Shown: in pieces, positions 59,916 to 64,000 of the stretch
Layout of the letters: the number at the start of each line of letters is the position of its first letter
How positions within the stretch are numbered: the stretch's first letter is position 1
Program-made: the position numbers and the translations under genes
Notes under the pieces: generated by a model
The model's input: the letters and a program-made list of their open reading frames with translations, nothing else
Databases searched by the model: none
Told to the model about the DNA's origin: nothing
Assembly: GCF_963576615.1 (NCBI RefSeq)
Contig: NC_088715.1
Coordinates: 57,409,302 to 57,473,301, forward strand
DNA: 64,000 nucleotides
Source of the DNA: Watersipora subatra
Lineage: Eukaryota; Bryozoa; Gymnolaemata; Cheilostomatida; Watersiporidae
Direction of reading: 5' to 3'

Positions 59916-60102
59916 ATCGCTTCTCGGCCTATTGGCTAAGATCAAAGTGTAGTATCTGTTCTAATCAGTTTAATATCTGATTCGCGGCGCATCGCGCCGC
60001 TACGATATTAATCTGATTTTTGGAACGAGATGGAGCGCGGAAGCTTGCTTCGGCTCCGTCACGGGTTGTCTCGGTATCGCAGTACCTCCGAGCACGGCCC
60101 AC
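59916..60102 (+). ncRNA. U2 snRNA, copy 36
   Basis: Uninterrupted. The spacer 60103-61417 is the same as in copy 33. Confidence 0.96.
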
Positions 60103-60735
60103 TCCCCTCGTCGGGAGGCACGAAACGAAAGATAAACTGAACCTACCTACTCGCCTACCTACTCGCCTACCTACCTACCTACCTACCTACCTACCTACCT
60201 ACCCACGCGCCTACCGGAAAAAAATCTTTTGCCGCGAGGCGGCGCTTTAAATTAACGCGCTTAGCGCGTAAATTCTTCCCGAATTCGCGAAAAAAACGAC
60301 GCGGAGCGCGAGGGCGACAGCTCCGATTTTAACTAGGCGAAAAGCGTGAAAGCGAGGCGCCGGCGACTACGCGGGCGCTTCTTCGACGCCCGTTAGCCGC
60401 GCCGACTAGCGTTCGCCGCGATCGAGCGCCCGTTTCGCGCGCGTTCGCTTTCGACTAAGCGCTCAGCCGTCGCTCCGAAACTTTCGTCGCCGCCTCCGCC
60501 CTCTTTCCCCCCGGTCACGCGCTCGCGCATCGCCAGCCCTTCGCCTACGTTTATTTCTATAGACGTTGGGTGTTGGGTGTTGGGGTGTTCGGGGTGAGCG
60601 GGTGGCGAGCGGACAGACGAGAGACCGCAATGGATTCGTTCGGGGCGGAAATCGCCCGAGACGAACCGACCCGTTCTATCTACGCGCTTCTTTAGTAGTC
60701 GAAAACTACGAATAATGAAAACTTTTATCTACATT

Positions 60736-60801
<66 letters not shown>

Positions 60802-61417
60802 TAAGAAATAGCCTTAACGAAGGGCGGGGAGGGGGAGGGGGGGACGACTTCGAAAGGATGACCAAGACGAGTAGACTCCTCGCTACTCTACTCGCGACGA
60901 GATTAGAAGCGTTATTACGTAACTAGCTAGGAGAAACGAAAAGGCTAGCACTCGCGTATAGGCTTAACGAAGAGAGGGAGACGACTTCGAAAGAGAAAGG
61001 CCGGTGAGAATAGCTTCGGTACTACCCGCGTCGAGATTAGAAGCGTTATTACGTAACTAGCTAGGAGAAGCGAATAGGCCACTCTCGGCGCGCGCGAATG
61101 CCGTAATCCTTTAATTACATCTATACCGTAAAGAGAGTAAAGGCGAATCTAAAAGTTTTCTAAATACGCCGAAGGGAGTTTAAAAGTTGGCGCTTTCGCG
61201 CCAGTTACCGAACGGGACGAGCGAGAGACCGACTCCGAACTAGTCGAGGTAGGCCGGACCGCTTCGGCGAGACGGGCGGACCGGAAAAAAAGCGACTAGT
61301 CTTCGGCCCCGGCGAGGCCTCTCGGTTTCTTCGAGCGGCTCGTTCGCCCTAAACGGGGACACTCGCTCGGCGGCGAATCGGCCGCGACTGAGCGACGGAC
61401 GGCCGTCCGGGCAATTT

Positions 61418-61604
61418 ATCGCTTCTCGGCCTATTGGCTAAGATCAAAGTGTAGTATCTGTTCTAATCAGTTTAATATCTGATTCGCGGCGCATCGCGCC
61501 GCTACGATATTAATCTGATTTTTGGAACGAGATGGAGCGCGGAAGCTTGCTTCGGCTCCGTCACGGGTTGTCTCGGTATCGCAGTACCTCCGAGCACGGC
61601 CCAC
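61418..61604 (+). ncRNA. U2 snRNA, copy 37
   Basis: Uninterrupted. The spacer 61605-62919 is the same as in copy 33. Confidence 0.96.
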
Positions 61605-62237
61605 TCCCCTCGTCGGGAGGCACGAAACGAAAGATAAACTGAACCTACCTACTCGCCTACCTACTCGCCTACCTACCTACCTACCTACCTACCTACCTAC
61701 CTACCCACGCGCCTACCGGAAAAAAATCTTTTGCCGCGAGGCGGCGCTTTAAATTAACGCGCTTAGCGCGTAAATTCTTCCCGAATTCGCGAAAAAAACG
61801 ACGCGGAGCGCGAGGGCGACAGCTCCGATTTTAACTAGGCGAAAAGCGTGAAAGCGAGGCGCCGGCGACTACGCGGGCGCTTCTTCGACGCCCGTTAGCC
61901 GCGCCGACTAGCGTTCGCCGCGATCGAGCGCCCGTTTCGCGCGCGTTCGCTTTCGACTAAGCGCTCAGCCGTCGCTCCGAAACTTTCGTCGCCGCCTCCG
62001 CCCTCTTTCCCCCCGGTCACGCGCTCGCGCATCGCCAGCCCTTCGCCTACGTTTATTTCTATAGACGTTGGGTGTTGGGTGTTGGGGTGTTCGGGGTGAG
62101 CGGGTGGCGAGCGGACAGACGAGAGACCGCAATGGATTCGTTCGGGGCGGAAATCGCCCGAGACGAACCGACCCGTTCTATCTACGCGCTTCTTTAGTAG
62201 TCGAAAACTACGAATAATGAAAACTTTTATCTACATT

Positions 62238-62303
<66 letters not shown>

Positions 62304-62919
62304 TAAGAAATAGCCTTAACGAAGGGCGGGGAGGGGGAGGGGGGGACGACTTCGAAAGGATGACCAAGACGAGTAGACTCCTCGCTACTCTACTCGCGAC
62401 GAGATTAGAAGCGTTATTACGTAACTAGCTAGGAGAAACGAAAAGGCTAGCACTCGCGTATAGGCTTAACGAAGAGAGGGAGACGACTTCGAAAGAGAAA
62501 GGCCGGTGAGAATAGCTTCGGTACTACCCGCGTCGAGATTAGAAGCGTTATTACGTAACTAGCTAGGAGAAGCGAATAGGCCACTCTCGGCGCGCGCGAA
62601 TGCCGTAATCCTTTAATTACATCTATACCGTAAAGAGAGTAAAGGCGAATCTAAAAGTTTTCTAAATACGCCGAAGGGAGTTTAAAAGTTGGCGCTTTCG
62701 CGCCAGTTACCGAACGGGACGAGCGAGAGACCGACTCCGAACTAGTCGAGGTAGGCCGGACCGCTTCGGCGAGACGGGCGGACCGGAAAAAAAGCGACTA
62801 GTCTTCGGCCCCGGCGAGGCCTCTCGGTTTCTTCGAGCGGCTCGTTCGCCCTAAACGGGGACACTCGCTCGGCGGCGAATCGGCCGCGACTGAGCGACGG
62901 ACGGCCGTCCGGGCAATTT

Positions 62920-63106
62920 ATCGCTTCTCGGCCTATTGGCTAAGATCAAAGTGTAGTATCTGTTCTAATCAGTTTAATATCTGATTCGCGGCGCATCGCG
63001 CCGCTACGATATTAATCTGATTTTTGGAACGAGATGGAGCGCGGAAGCTTGCTTCGGCTCCGTCACGGGTTGTCTCGGTATCGCAGTACCTCCGAGCACG
63101 GCCCAC
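62920..63106 (+). ncRNA. U2 snRNA, copy 38
   Basis: Uninterrupted. The following spacer is cut by the window end at 64000, inside the second half of the internal duplication. Confidence 0.96.
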
Positions 63107-63739
63107 TCCCCTCGTCGGGAGGCACGAAACGAAAGATAAACTGAACCTACCTACTCGCCTACCTACTCGCCTACCTACCTACCTACCTACCTACCTACCT
63201 ACCTACCCACGCGCCTACCGGAAAAAAATCTTTTGCCGCGAGGCGGCGCTTTAAATTAACGCGCTTAGCGCGTAAATTCTTCCCGAATTCGCGAAAAAAA
63301 CGACGCGGAGCGCGAGGGCGACAGCTCCGATTTTAACTAGGCGAAAAGCGTGAAAGCGAGGCGCCGGCGACTACGCGGGCGCTTCTTCGACGCCCGTTAG
63401 CCGCGCCGACTAGCGTTCGCCGCGATCGAGCGCCCGTTTCGCGCGCGTTCGCTTTCGACTAAGCGCTCAGCCGTCGCTCCGAAACTTTCGTCGCCGCCTC
63501 CGCCCTCTTTCCCCCCGGTCACGCGCTCGCGCATCGCCAGCCCTTCGCCTACGTTTATTTCTATAGACGTTGGGTGTTGGGTGTTGGGGTGTTCGGGGTG
63601 AGCGGGTGGCGAGCGGACAGACGAGAGACCGCAATGGATTCGTTCGGGGCGGAAATCGCCCGAGACGAACCGACCCGTTCTATCTACGCGCTTCTTTAGT
63701 AGTCGAAAACTACGAATAATGAAAACTTTTATCTACATT

Positions 63740-63805
<66 letters not shown>

Positions 63806-64000
63806 TAAGAAATAGCCTTAACGAAGGGCGGGGAGGGGGAGGGGGGGACGACTTCGAAAGGATGACCAAGACGAGTAGACTCCTCGCTACTCTACTCGCG
63901 ACGAGATTAGAAGCGTTATTACGTAACTAGCTAGGAGAAACGAAAAGGCTAGCACTCGCGTATAGGCTTAACGAAGAGAGGGAGACGACTTCGAAAGAGA

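Larger units (their letters stand above)
1..64000 (+). repeat. Tandem U2 snRNA gene array (RNU2-like locus)
   Basis: The whole window is a head-to-tail array of units of about 1.47-1.60 kb, each with one U2 gene on the + strand, broken only by one LINE and three 315-bp insertions. The U2 starts I read are at 178, 1984, 3557, 5040, 6537, 8120, 9928, 11501, 12992, 14479, 16038, 17633, 24506, 26005, 27570, 29065, 30560, 32123, 33620, 35113, 36612, 38167, 39710, 41279, 42826, 44378, 45907, 47479, 49027, 50890, 52363, 53928, 55410, 56912, 58414, 59916, 61418 and 62920. Both window ends fall inside a unit, so the array extends further. Near-identity of spacers across units indicates concerted evolution, as known for primate RNU2. 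Confidence 0.97.
54200..64000 (+). repeat. Homogeneous block of exact 1502-bp units
   Basis: From shortly after the copy 32 tetranucleotide tract, the sequence repeats every 1502 bp with no difference seen by eye, including identical TA and CCTA tract lengths. U2 starts at 55410, 56912, 58414, 59916, 61418 and 62920 are all 1502 apart. Elsewhere these microsatellites differ between nearly every pair of neighbours, so this block is very recent, or partly an assembly effect. Confidence 0.9.

Noticed and set aside
1-64000. CRISPR array, rDNA or centromeric satellite as explanation of the repetition
   Set aside because: The repeats are 1.5 kb and contain a recognisable U2 gene, with no short repeat/spacer pattern and no rRNA sequence.

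Overview
The window is almost entirely one head-to-tail tandem array of U2 small nuclear RNA genes. I count 38 U2 copies, all on the + strand: 34 uninterrupted, three split by the same 315-bp SINE-like insertion, and one split by a 5.3-kb, apparently intact non-LTR retrotransposon (LINE). There is no ordinary protein gene. The only credible coding sequences are the LINE's two ORFs. The U2 sequence (extra A in GAUCAAAGUG, Sm site AUUUUUGG, stem IV followed by a CGGCCCAC-like end) looks ecdysozoan, most like an arthropod; I cannot name the species.

Layout. Each unit is about 1.47-1.60 kb: a 187-nt U2 gene, a short 3' region with a possible 3' box, a CCTA tetranucleotide tract, a GC-rich stretch, a G-rich 7-bp minisatellite (GTTGGGT)n, a (TA)n tract, a purine-rich G run, an internal direct duplication of about 150 bp, and a GC-rich promoter region. 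From 1 to about 41 kb the units are one family ('A') that differ mainly in microsatellite length. Units 1-4 and 6-9 look like a roughly 7.94-kb segmental duplication. From about 41.05 to 50.68 kb, B-type and A-type units alternate as dimers of about 3.1 kb. From about 54.2 kb to the end, units repeat with an exact 1502-bp period and look like a recently amplified recombinant.

Mobile elements. The LINE (17654-22987) has a gag-like ORF1 with three CCHC knuckles and an ORF2 with an N-terminal APE-type endonuclease, a YADD reverse transcriptase and a C-terminal Cys/His finger. It is L1/Tx1-like and recalls the U2-specific Keshi elements. The 315-bp element at 215-529, 8157-8471 and 49064-49378 has a 3' junction at exactly the same U2 nucleotide and ends in the same nine bases (AAACAGGAG). 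I infer it is a non-autonomous, U2-specific partner of the LINE. Both split U2 inside the branchpoint-recognition sequence (GUAG|UA), so every insertion destroys that copy, while the array tolerates it because many intact copies remain.
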